Shown here piece by piece: positions 1 to 6,439 of a stretch of 9,445 nucleotides of DNA (within the stretch, counting starts at the first letter, position 1; each line of letters starts with the position of its first letter). A program made the position numbers and the translations under genes. Source of the stretch: a bacterium (GTDB lineage Bacteria > Krumholzibacteriota > Krumholzibacteriia > WVZY01); contig JAPUJU010000074.1 of assembly GCA_027296025.1 (NCBI GenBank), positions 1-9,445 of the forward strand, written 5' to 3'. The notes under the pieces were generated by a model. It did not search any database, was not told the DNA's origin, and saw only the letters and a program-made list of their open reading frames with translations.

Positions 1-1
1 C

Positions 2-196
2 GTCGAGAAGGTTACCCGGCGTGGTAAGCGTTTCTACGGATGCGGTAACTATCCCGACTGCGATTTTGCCGCCTGGGACAAGCCGGTTGATACTGCCTGT
101 CCGATATGCAAGAATCCTTATGTTCTCGAAAAGAACTCGGCCAAACGCGGCACCTACCTGAAGTGCCCGGAATGTAAGGAAGAGATCGAAGAGTAG
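2..196 (+). CDS. topA: DNA topoisomerase I, C-terminal zinc-ribbon end (partial)
   Basis: This is the last 64 codons of a gene whose start lies upstream of the window, read in the frame that ends at TAG 194-196. The visible part holds the second half of one C4 zinc ribbon (FYGCGNYPDCDF; cysteines at fragment residues 14 and 20) and a complete second one (CPIC at 33-36 and CPEC at 55-58). Tandem C4 ribbons of this kind form the DNA-binding tail of bacterial type IA topoisomerase I, which relaxes negative supercoils in the cytoplasm. The trmFO start lies 2 bp after the stop, and topA-trmFO is a well-known conserved gene pair, which supports the call. The catalytic tyrosine domain is outside the window, so the identification rests on the ribbon pattern plus context. 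Confidence 0.9.
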   Translation, partial: VEKVTRRGKRFYGCGNYPDCDFAAWDKPVDTACPICKNPYVLEKNSAKRGTYLKCPECKEEIEE

Positions 197-198
197 GC

Positions 199-1536
199 AT
201 GGACAGAGTTCAGGTAATCGGCGGTGGGCTGGCCGGAACCGAGGCCGCTTGGCAGCTCGCTGACCGTGGTATTCCAGTTCGAATTTTCGAGATGCGTCCG
301 CAGGTTACGACCAGTGCGCATCGAACCGATCGTCTGGCGGAGATCGTTTGTACGAACTCCTTCAAGTCGACCCTTCCGGAAACATCGTCCGGGTTACTCA
401 AGGCCGAACTCGATCTGCTCGGGTGCCGGCTCCTGGGTGTTGCGCGTGAAGCGCGGGTTCCCGCCGGGCACGCGCTCGCCGTCGACCGGGACGAGTTTTC
501 ACAAATCGTGACTGAGGTCATCGAAAAACATCCGTTGATCGAGGTGGAACGACGCTGCCAGGACGATCTCGACGTCGACCTTCCCGCTATCATCGCGACC
601 GGGCCACTGACCGCGGATACGCTCTCGATGGCCCTGCAGAGCCATTGCTCCAGTGATCACCTGTACTTTTACGACGCGATCGCGCCGTCCATCGACGCGG
701 AGACGATCGATCCGGATGTCGGGTTTCGGGCGAGTCGCTATGACAAGGGTGATGCGGACTATCTGAACATCCCGCTCAACGAAGAACAGTATCGGGATCT
801 GATAGGACGGTTGGGCAGTGCCGAGGTCGTAACGCCTCACGCGTTCGAAGACGCGAAGTATTTCGAATCGTGCCTGCCCGTCGAAGTCATCGTCGCGCGC
901 GGACCCGATACGCTGCGTTTCGGTCCGCTCAAACCACGCGGGCTACGGAATCCAAAGACCGGAATAGAACCCTACGCGGTGATTCAGCTTCGTCAGGAAA
1001 GCAGGAACGGATCGCTGCTGGGAATGGTCGGGTTCCAGACGCGGATGACATACGGGGCGCAGAAGGAAGTTATCCACTCGATCCCCGGGCTCGAGAAAGC
1101 GACGATTCTTCGCTACGGGTCGATTCATCGCAATATCTTCCTCAATCTTCCGGTACTCTGCGAACGCTACCAGCGCGACCGGGCGATCCCGGGCCTTCAT
1201 TTTGCGGGACAGATCTGCGGGGTGGAAGGGTACGTCGAGTGCATCATGAGCGGGCTGATCGCCGCCCTGAGTGTTTTCTCTGGAATCGGTCACCGAGAGA
1301 TGCCGCTTCTGCCCGATGACACGATGATCGGGGCCCTGATGAACTACATTCACACGCCGACAAAGAACTTTCAGCCGATGAACTCGAACATGGGGCTCCT
1401 GCCGTCGCGCCGGCAGAGGGGAGAAGGGAAGAAGGATCGGTACACCCGGATGTCGAGACAGGCCATCGACTCTATGCGGGGCTACAGAGAGGCGCACCCA
1501 TGGCTCTTCGACGATCGCTCCCGTTCTGCCGCCTGA
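199..1536 (+). CDS. trmFO: Methylenetetrahydrofolate--tRNA-(uracil-5-)-methyltransferase TrmFO
   Basis: TrmFO (formerly Gid) makes ribothymidine at position 54 of the tRNA T-loop, taking carbon from methylenetetrahydrofolate and reducing it with FAD. The 445-residue product has the usual family length. An FAD-binding Rossmann motif opens the protein (VIGGGLAGTEAAWQLA, glycines 8, 10 and 13). Cys51 in IVCTNSFKS and Cys225 in YFESCLPVE match the two functional cysteines of the Bacillus enzyme (Cys53 and Cys226). The second FAD-contact block FAGQICGVEGY begins at residue 335, and NSNMGLLP follows near the C terminus. The ATG at 199 puts the Rossmann strand directly at the N terminus, as in the family. 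GAAGAG at 188-193 is a plausible Shine-Dalgarno site inside the end of topA, so the two genes are probably co-transcribed. No key residue is missing. Confidence 0.97.
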   Translation: MDRVQVIGGGLAGTEAAWQLADRGIPVRIFEMRPQVTTSAHRTDRLAEIVCTNSFKSTLPETSSGLLKAELDLLGCRLLGVAREARVPAGHALAVDRDEFSQIVTEVIEKHPLIEVERRCQDDLDVDLPAIIATGPLTADTLSMALQSHCSSDHLYFYDAIAPSIDAETIDPDVGFRASRYDKGDADYLNIPLNEEQYRDLIGRLGSAEVVTPHAFEDAKYFESCLPVEVIVARGPDTLRFGPLKPRGLRNPKTGIEPYAVIQLRQESRNGSLLGMVGFQTRMTYGAQKEVIHSIPGLEKATILRYGSIHRNIFLNLPVLCERYQRDRAIPGLHFAGQICGVEGYVECIMSGLIAALSVFSGIGHREMPLLPDDTMIGALMNYIHTPTKNFQPMNSNMGLLPSRRQRGEGKKDRYTRMSRQAIDSMRGYREAHPWLFDDRSRSAA

Positions 1537-1548
1537 TGTCGGCAGGGC
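1523..1548 (+). other. GC-rich inverted repeat across the trmFO stop codon
   Basis: CTGCCG at 1526-1531 and CGGCAG at 1540-1545 are perfect complements. The stem extends outward by two G-U pairs and one G-C pair, giving a 9-bp stem with an 8-nt loop that contains the trmFO stop codon. No T-run follows, so it is not a canonical intrinsic terminator. It could act as an mRNA 3' stabiliser or be chance in GC-rich DNA. Confidence 0.25.
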
Positions 1549-1624
1549 CCTCTTCGAGAAATGGCTTTATCGACTCTCACTGTTTTCCGTATATTCCCCA
1601 TAACTGCGGGAGGCCAGGCAGGCT

Positions 1625-1662
1625 GTCCGTATCGAGTTCGAACTTCGGTCTGGACGCTTTTT
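1625..1662 (+). terminator. Possible intrinsic terminator or attenuator upstream of xerC
   Basis: The arms 1625-1636 (GTCCGTATCGAG) and 1644-1655 (TTCGGTCTGGAC) can pair over 12 positions: eight Watson-Crick pairs, three G-U wobbles and one mismatch, with a 7-nt loop. Five Ts follow at 1658-1662, two bases after the stem. This resembles a modest Rho-independent terminator for topA-trmFO, or a leader attenuator for xerC, whose start codon is only 25 nt downstream. The wobbles, mismatch and short T-run keep confidence limited. Confidence 0.35.
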
Positions 1663-1676
1663 GAGGTGATTTCACC

Positions 1677-1690
1677 GGGGAGACGAATTG
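1677..1690 (+). promoter_or_regulatory. Ribosome binding site fixing the TTG start of xerC
   Basis: GGGGAG at 1677-1682 lies 5 nt before the TTG at 1688. An in-frame TGA at 1667-1669 rules out any start further upstream, and the first in-frame ATG downstream would remove the N-terminal half of the core-binding domain. TTG is therefore the start. Confidence 0.7.
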
Positions 1691-2608
1691 TCGTTCGATG
1701 ACGCGATTCATACGTTCGAGGTGTATCTCACCGATGAACGGGGGCTCTCGCCGAATACTGTGCAGGCGTATGCGACCGACCTGTCACAACTCGCGGGGTT
1801 CGTGTACGATCGCTTCGGGGAAGGTGCGGACGTGGGTGCCGTGACGCTGACCGTTGTGCGTGCGTTCCTTCGCAGCCAGAGCGATGCGGGTATTGTATCG
1901 TCGTCGATGATGCGGAAGATTTCGTCAATCAGTACGTTTTTCAAGTATCTGCGTATTCGCGAAATGATCGACTCGGATCCAACGACGCACCTGTCGCGGC
2001 CACGACGCAGACGGACGTTGCCAGTGTTGATCGGCGAAGAGGAAATCCGCGAGATGATGACGATTCCGGAGCCGAAGACTCCCATCGGGTATCGCGACCG
2101 CGCCTTGCTCGAGTTTCTGTACGGCACCGGTGTCAGGCTGAGTGAAATGGTGGCGCTCGACATCAAGGATTTTCTGCAGGTCGAAGAGACTCTGCGGATT
2201 CTTGGAAAGGGAAGCAAGGAGCGTGTCGTCCCGTGGAGAGGAGAGGCACGGCGTGCGTTCTATGAGTATCAGGCGGAGCGGTTCAAACTCCCAGGGAAAG
2301 CGAGTGACAAACTGCTGGAGCCCTACGCTGCGTACGCGGCGTTCTCTGCAAGGGGCAAACGCCGCATCAGTCCACGGACCGTGCAGCGCATCGTCGAATC
2401 GTACCTTCGCAAAGTATCGATGGCCCGGAAGCTCAGTCCGCATAGCCTGCGGCACGCGTTCGCGACGCATCTGTTGAACGCCGGTGCGGACCTTCGCGCT
2501 GTTCAGGAACTATTGGGCCATGAGAGCCTATCGACAACACAAACGTATACGCACATTACCGCCAGACGCCTGCATGACGTCTACCGGAAGACGCATCCCC
2601 GCTCGTAA
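1688..2608 (+). CDS. xerC: Tyrosine recombinase XerC (CodV-type)
   Basis: This is a site-specific recombinase that, with a XerD-type partner, resolves chromosome dimers at dif during cell division. The 306-residue product has the standard Xer length. An N-terminal SAM-like core-binding domain (about residues 1-95) carries the typical LSPNTVQAYATDL block. A C-terminal catalytic domain (about 110-300) carries every active-site residue: Arg150 (GTGVRLSE), Lys174 (LGKGSKER), His252 and Arg255 (PHSLRH), His278 (LLGHES) and the nucleophile Tyr287 (TQTYTH). Sequence alone separates XerC from XerD poorly; the place between trmFO and hslV, as for codV in Bacillus, favours XerC. It begins with TTG behind a good Shine-Dalgarno site and follows a hairpin leader. 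Its stop codon overlaps the hslV ribosome binding site. A phage or element integrase is unlikely in this context. Confidence 0.95.
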   Translation: MSFDDAIHTFEVYLTDERGLSPNTVQAYATDLSQLAGFVYDRFGEGADVGAVTLTVVRAFLRSQSDAGIVSSSMMRKISSISTFFKYLRIREMIDSDPTTHLSRPRRRRTLPVLIGEEEIREMMTIPEPKTPIGYRDRALLEFLYGTGVRLSEMVALDIKDFLQVEETLRILGKGSKERVVPWRGEARRAFYEYQAERFKLPGKASDKLLEPYAAYAAFSARGKRRISPRTVQRIVESYLRKVSMARKLSPHSLRHAFATHLLNAGADLRAVQELLGHESLSTTQTYTHITARRLHDVYRKTHPRS

Positions 2609-2619
2609 GGAGAGTTATG
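2607..2619 (+). promoter_or_regulatory. hslV ribosome binding site overlapping the xerC stop
   Basis: AAGGAG at 2607-2612 shares two bases with the xerC TAA (2606-2608) and sits 4 nt before the hslV ATG at 2617. This tight arrangement suggests that ribosomes finishing xerC help start hslV. Confidence 0.7.
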
Positions 2620-3147
2620 AAAATCAGAAGCACGACCATTCTGGGCGTTCGCGTCGGGGGTAAGACGACGATCGGCGGAGACGGACAGGTGACTGTCGGC
2701 GAGACCGTTATCAAGCATAACGCCACGAAAATCCGAACGCTCGCGGACGGCAAGATACTCGCCGGGTTTGCGGGGAGCACTGCCGATGCGCTGACGCTGT
2801 TCGAGAAATTTGAAACGAAGCTGGAAACGTACGGCGGAAAACTGAGGCGGGCCGCGGTCGAGCTCGCAAAGGACTGGCGCAGCGACCGCGTGCTTCGACG
2901 TCTCGAAGCGTTGCTCGCCGTCATGGATAATGAACACTCGTTTGTGCTGTCGGGTACGGGCGACATCATCGAGCCGGACGACGAGATCATCGCACTCGGG
3001 TCCGGTGCGCCATACGCGCTCGCGGCGGCCCGAGCGTTTCTTCGCTCGGGAAGAGACGACGCCGAAGGAGTCGTGCGCGACGCACTCGACATTGCCGCGG
3101 AAATCTGTTTGTACACAAACACGAATATTACGACAAAAACATTATAA
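2617..3147 (+). CDS. hslV: ATP-dependent protease subunit HslV (ClpQ)
   Basis: HslV is the proteasome-like peptidase of the cytoplasmic HslVU complex, which degrades unfolded and regulatory proteins fed to it by HslU. The 176-residue protein carries the N-terminal nucleophile fold: a short leader MKIRS, then TTILGVR, so Thr6 should become the catalytic N-terminal threonine after processing. Asp22 (GGDGQVT) and Lys38 fall where Asp17 and Lys33 lie in the mature E. coli enzyme. AGFAGSTADALTLFEKFE, AAVELAKDW, LRRLEALLAV and GSGAPYA are family signatures. The leader resembles the short extensions in Bacillus-type ClpQ; in E. coli only Met precedes the threonine. The gene lies 8 bp after xerC and 17 bp before the hslU ATG, so co-translation with its ATPase partner is expected. 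Confidence 0.97.
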   Translation: MKIRSTTILGVRVGGKTTIGGDGQVTVGETVIKHNATKIRTLADGKILAGFAGSTADALTLFEKFETKLETYGGKLRRAAVELAKDWRSDRVLRRLEALLAVMDNEHSFVLSGTGDIIEPDDEIIALGSGAPYALAAARAFLRSGRDDAEGVVRDALDIAAEICLYTNTNITTKTL

Positions 3148-3167
3148 GAGGAGTGAAGAAAAACATG
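3147..3167 (+). promoter_or_regulatory. hslU ribosome binding site that decides its ATG start
   Basis: AGAGGAG at 3147-3153 begins at the last base of the hslV stop and lies 11 nt before ATG 3165. An in-frame GTG at 3153-3155 would overlap this site and so lack one of its own. The ATG also gives the family-typical N terminus MDDYTPRQVV. Confidence 0.65.
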
Positions 3168-4505
3168 GATGACTACACACCCAGGCAGGTTGTCAGCCTG
3201 CTCGACCGATACATCATCGGACAGGAAGATGCCAAGAAATCGGTTGCCATTGCGCTGCGCAATCGGTGGCGTCGTCGTCATGCGGCGGGGGATATGAAGG
3301 ACGAAATCGTTCCGAACAACATCATCATGATTGGACCCACGGGTGTCGGAAAAACTGAGATCGCACGGCGGCTAGCGAAGATGGTCAACGCGCCATTCGT
3401 GAAGGTCGAAGCCAGCAATTACACGGAAGTCGGTTATGTCGGGCGGGATGTCGAGACGATTATTCGGGATCTCGTCGAAATTTCCGTTGGTCTGGTGAAG
3501 GAAGAGCACCGCGAACAGATGCATGACAAGGTAGAGGCGAGTACGGAGAACCGTCTGGTTGATCTGCTTATGCCTGATTCATCCGCGAAACTTGCCGACA
3601 ACGACGAAGAGACCCAGGCGCGGCGCGAGAGGACGCGGGAAAAGCTTCGGGCAAAGCTCTCGGCGGGCGAACTGGAGGAGCGCAAGGTAACTCTCAAGTC
3701 GTCGGGAGGTCCGTCGCCGATGATCGAGATCTTTTCGCGGGGCGGGACGGACGATATGGGCATTCAATTTCCGGGGAACTTCAACCCTTTCGGCCAGCAA
3801 CCACCGAAGGAACGAGAGCTCACGATCAGTCAGGCCCGCGAGCAGATTCGCAACGAAGAAGCCAACCGGATGATGGACATGGAGAAGATCGTTCACGAAG
3901 CGAAGGAACGTGCCCAGACAAACGGAATCGTATTCATCGATGAGATCGATAAGATCGCGGGAAACAGTTCGCAAACAGGCCCGGATGTATCGCGCGAGGG
4001 TGTGCAGAGGGATCTTTTGCCGATTGTCGAAGGGTGTTCTGTGAACACGCGCCACGGCGTCGTAAGAACAGATCACGTTCTTTTTATTGCGGCAGGCGCG
4101 TTCAACGTTGCGAAACCATCCGAGTTGATCCCGGAGTTCCAGGGGCGATTCCCGATTCGAGTCGAACTCAGCTCGCTCGGACAGCGGGAATTCGTTCGGA
4201 TTCTCAAAGAGCCGGAGAATTCGCTTATCAAACAGTACGAGGCGATGCTTGCGACCGAAGGATGCTCGCTGGAGGTCACGGAGGATGGGATCGAAGAAAT
4301 CGCGCGTGTGGCTGCGGAAGCGAACAGCCGCGCGGAGAACATCGGTGCGCGGAGGCTCCGCACGGTGCTCTCCACACTTCTCGAAGAAACGATGTTCGAG
4401 CAGCCTGAGTCCGGAGAGACACGCGTGAAATTCGACGGGGAGGACGTAAAGGAAAAGCTCGACGGAATTCTGGCCGATGAAGACCTCAGCCGATACATTT
4501 TGTAG
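3165..4505 (+). CDS. hslU: ATP-dependent protease ATPase subunit HslU (ClpY)
   Basis: HslU is the AAA+ hexamer that unfolds substrates and threads them into HslV. From ATG 3165 the protein is 446 residues, the usual length. The N-terminal TPRQVVSLLDRYIIGQ block is followed by the Walker A loop GPTGVGKT (57-64), the GYVG pore loop (90-93) that grips substrate, the variable I-domain (about 110-240), the Walker B motif IVFIDEID (255-262), the Arg328 finger in QGRFP, and the sensor-2 motif GARRL (394-398). It ends in DLSRYIL, the conserved tail that inserts into HslV to open its gate. The I-domain is rich in charged residues and includes a Gly/Pro/Phe-rich stretch around 195-215. The next gene starts 15 bp later. 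No damage is visible. Confidence 0.97.
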   Translation: MDDYTPRQVVSLLDRYIIGQEDAKKSVAIALRNRWRRRHAAGDMKDEIVPNNIIMIGPTGVGKTEIARRLAKMVNAPFVKVEASNYTEVGYVGRDVETIIRDLVEISVGLVKEEHREQMHDKVEASTENRLVDLLMPDSSAKLADNDEETQARRERTREKLRAKLSAGELEERKVTLKSSGGPSPMIEIFSRGGTDDMGIQFPGNFNPFGQQPPKERELTISQAREQIRNEEANRMMDMEKIVHEAKERAQTNGIVFIDEIDKIAGNSSQTGPDVSREGVQRDLLPIVEGCSVNTRHGVVRTDHVLFIAAGAFNVAKPSELIPEFQGRFPIRVELSSLGQREFVRILKEPENSLIKQYEAMLATEGCSLEVTEDGIEEIARVAAEANSRAENIGARRLRTVLSTLLEETMFEQPESGETRVKFDGEDVKEKLDGILADEDLSRYIL

Positions 4506-4520
4506 GGTGGGTACGCTGTT

Positions 4521-5594
4521 TTGAGTCCCCGGGCCCTTGCGTGGGCAGCGCTGGTCGGTGTTTTCGCCGCGTGTGCGATTATTGAAGCCCCCCCGGGGGG
4601 GGCCGAGGATCTGCAGCCGCCGGGCGTCGATTCGACCTATCCGGGAAACGGTATGGCAGGCGTTCCGCCTGACGCAGTGATCGAGTTCATGTTCGATGAG
4701 AGCATGACGCGCAAACGTCTCGAGCGCCTGGTGGAATTTCATCCGCCCGTCGCGGTCCGCAAAGTCGGGTGGCAGGGCACGGTACTGAGGATCGAGACGG
4801 AGGGTCTGCACGCAGACACGACCTACGTCGTCAAGCTCAGGCCCGGTTTTACGGACAGGCACGGTGTCCGTAACGACAACGGTTTCGGATTTGCATTCGC
4901 CACGTCGGCTTCGATCGACTCGGGGATGATTGCCGGCAGGGTGTTCTTCAGGAGACTTCCGACGGATAAGGGGGTGGTTCGTCTGTTCGTTCTGCCGAGG
5001 GATACGTCGTTCGTCGCGGAGGCCGCCCGGCCGGACCGAGAGGTGACGACCGACGGAAAAGGTTACTATGTTCTGCGGCGCCTGCCGACGAATAACCGGA
5101 CCTTTCTGGTGTTGGCTTTTCAGGACCAAAACGGTAACCTGAACAGAGATCGCGAGGGCGAGCCCTTCGCGCTTCTTGCCGATACGGTGTTTCTGAGACC
5201 CGAGCGGTCGAAGGTCGATGGGAAAGAGATCTCCATCATCGATCCGAAGGAGCCGGGGCAGATCACCGGGGTGGTTGTGAACGCGACGGACTGGGACTCG
5301 ATCCCGGTCATGTTGACGCTTCACGAGGTCAACGACTCGACCCCGCCCACGTACGTAACCTACGCGGCCCCCGAGGGCGAGTACAAGTTCGGAACGGTGC
5401 TGAAGGGCACGTATGTCCTTAATGCGTTTCTGGATCTGAAGTCGGACAGCGTGTGTGCTGACTTCCCGTGCCCGGAGGATTCGACGCGGGGTTGCCCGGA
5501 ACCCTGCCTGCTGTATCCGGACACGCTGACCCTTGCGCCGGGTCAGGTGCTCGAACTCGAGAGATTTACCCTGGGGCAAGGGCCGGAAGGATGA
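4521..5594 (+). CDS. Ig-like (Big_5/SbsA-type) lipoprotein of unknown function
   Basis: I recognise the architecture but no defined function. Four N-terminal residues are followed by a hydrophobic segment (5-17) and FAAC at 15-18. This is an imperfect lipobox (Phe at -3), so Cys18 is probably lipidated. A linker with APPGGAED...PP leads into an SbsA/Big_5-like Ig domain (about 35-128), shown by PPDAVIEFMFDESM and by TTYVVKLRPGFTDRHG. Two further beta-sandwich repeats follow (about 136-243 and 246-352). The first carries a calcium-loop-like DQNGNLNRDREGE (202-214); the second instead has four cysteines (312, 317, 325, 329). Similar lipoproteins are frequent in Bacteroidota and relatives. The TTG start is forced by the hslU stop, which is in frame just upstream. 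Its stop overlaps the dapF start (ATGA), so the two are translationally coupled. A C7G8 tract lies just after the lipobox. An envelope role is inferred. Confidence 0.8.
   Translation: MSPRALAWAALVGVFAACAIIEAPPGGAEDLQPPGVDSTYPGNGMAGVPPDAVIEFMFDESMTRKRLERLVEFHPPVAVRKVGWQGTVLRIETEGLHADTTYVVKLRPGFTDRHGVRNDNGFGFAFATSASIDSGMIAGRVFFRRLPTDKGVVRLFVLPRDTSFVAEAARPDREVTTDGKGYYVLRRLPTNNRTFLVLAFQDQNGNLNRDREGEPFALLADTVFLRPERSKVDGKEISIIDPKEPGQITGVVVNATDWDSIPVMLTLHEVNDSTPPTYVTYAAPEGEYKFGTVLKGTYVLNAFLDLKSDSVCADFPCPEDSTRGCPEPCLLYPDTLTLAPGQVLELERFTLGQGPEG
4588..4602 (+). repeat. C7G8 homopolymer tract inside the lipoprotein gene
   Basis: Seven Cs (4588-4594) run directly into eight Gs (4595-4602) within codons 23-28, encoding Ala-Pro-Pro-Gly-Gly-Ala just after the lipidated cysteine. 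It is the most extreme mononucleotide run in the window and is nearly palindromic. It is a possible slippage site, and also a place where sequencing or assembly errors are likely. Confidence 0.9.
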
Positions 5595-6436
5595 CCGTGA
5601 GATTTCCCTTCGCCAAGATGAACGGGGCCGGCAACGACTTTATCCTCATCGACAACCGTGCGGAGAATATCCAGTTGGGGGAGGAAGCGATACGCTTCCT
5701 GTGTGGGCGCCGGCGAGGTATCGGGGCCGACGGCCTGATTCTGCTCGATCCGGGCGGCGACGTGGACTTTCGCATGCGATACTACAATAGCGACGGACGC
5801 GAGGCCGAGATGTGTGGCAACGGCGCCCGCTGCGTCGCCCTGTTTGCCGGTCGGCTCGGTCTCGGGCACAAGGCGGACGGGGAGACGCGCCTGCGATTCG
5901 TGGCCCGACCGGGGCCGATGGAGGCCACCGTCCGGGGGGGCAGCGTGGCAGTTCGAATGACCGATGCAACTGGTTACGAAGAAAAGGTTTCCATCTCGGT
6001 TGCGGACCGGGAAGAAATTGTGCATGTTATCAACAGCGGAGTACCCCACGCCGTCGCGATTGAGACCGACATCAGTAAACTATCCAACGATGCTATTGTA
6101 GAGCGGGGGCGGGCCATTCGAAACCATTCACGCTTTTCACCTGGTGGCGCCAATGCGAATTTCGCATCGGTGCGACCGGACGGAACCGTCGATATCCGGA
6201 CGTACGAGCGCGGAGTCGAGGCGGAGACGCTCTCCTGTGGAACGGGCGCGGTTGCCACCGCAGTGGTCGTGCACCGTTTCGGGCTCTCGAAAAGCCCCGT
6301 GACCCTGCACACACACGGGGGCGAGAGCCTCGTTGTGTCGTTCACGGAAACGAAAGACGGGGCAACGGATGTCGTTCTCGATGGTCCCGCCGCGGTAAAC
6401 TTCGAAGGGTCAGTTGATCTTCACGATATGGGATAA
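5591..6436 (+). CDS. dapF: Diaminopimelate epimerase DapF
   Basis: DapF converts LL- to meso-diaminopimelate, the last step before lysine and the form used to cross-link peptidoglycan. It is a cofactor-free enzyme that works with two cysteines. Both are present: Cys75 in EMCGNGARC and Cys216 in LSCGTGA. MNGAGNDFILID near the N terminus, CGRRRGIGADGLI and VNSGVPHAV-like INSGVPHAV complete the family pattern over 281 residues, a normal length. ATG 5591 is chosen because it overlaps the lipoprotein stop (ATGA) and gives an N terminus only slightly longer than usual. The same frame is open upstream, but that part is the lipoprotein gene in another frame. dapA follows 3 bp after the stop, and dapF-dapA-dapB form a pathway unit. 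GGAAGG lies directly against the start codon, so translation probably relies on coupling. Confidence 0.97.
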   Translation: MTVRFPFAKMNGAGNDFILIDNRAENIQLGEEAIRFLCGRRRGIGADGLILLDPGGDVDFRMRYYNSDGREAEMCGNGARCVALFAGRLGLGHKADGETRLRFVARPGPMEATVRGGSVAVRMTDATGYEEKVSISVADREEIVHVINSGVPHAVAIETDISKLSNDAIVERGRAIRNHSRFSPGGANANFASVRPDGTVDIRTYERGVEAETLSCGTGAVATAVVVHRFGLSKSPVTLHTHGGESLVVSFTETKDGATDVVLDGPAAVNFEGSVDLHDMG

Positions 6437-6439
6437 GAC

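Noticed and set aside
1566..1595. Possible sigma-70 promoter (TTTATC, 18 bp, TATATT) before xerC
   Set aside because: The -35 box matches only about half of the consensus and AT-rich hexamers occur by chance, so it is not listed as a feature.
1635..1644. Perfect palindrome AGTTCGAACT, considered as a LexA-like operator
   Set aside because: It lacks the four-base spacer of the Gram-positive LexA box (GAAC-N4-GTTC) and is explained by the hairpin loop region.
1688..2608. Tyrosine recombinase as sign of a phage or integrative element
   Set aside because: Length, full catalytic set and the trmFO-xerC-hslV context mark it as housekeeping Xer; no att repeats or cargo genes flank it.
3153..3164. 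Upstream GTG start for hslU (adds MKKN)
   Set aside because: The GTG overlaps the Shine-Dalgarno site itself, and the ATG at 3165 gives the conserved N terminus.
3579..5579. 666-codon open frame on the minus strand opposite hslU and the lipoprotein gene
   Set aside because: It is antisense to two well-supported genes, rich in Arg, His and Leu, and shows no family motif. Long antisense frames are a common by-product of codon bias in GC-rich genes.
5468..5590. Extended start for dapF 41 codons upstream
   Set aside because: The extension is the lipoprotein gene read in another frame and has no DapF similarity. ATG 5591 forms an ATGA overlap and matches the family N terminus.
5934..5940. G7 run within dapF as a second slippage site
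   Set aside because: It is shorter than the C7G8 tract, lies mid-gene in an essential enzyme, and is within what GC-rich codons can give by chance.
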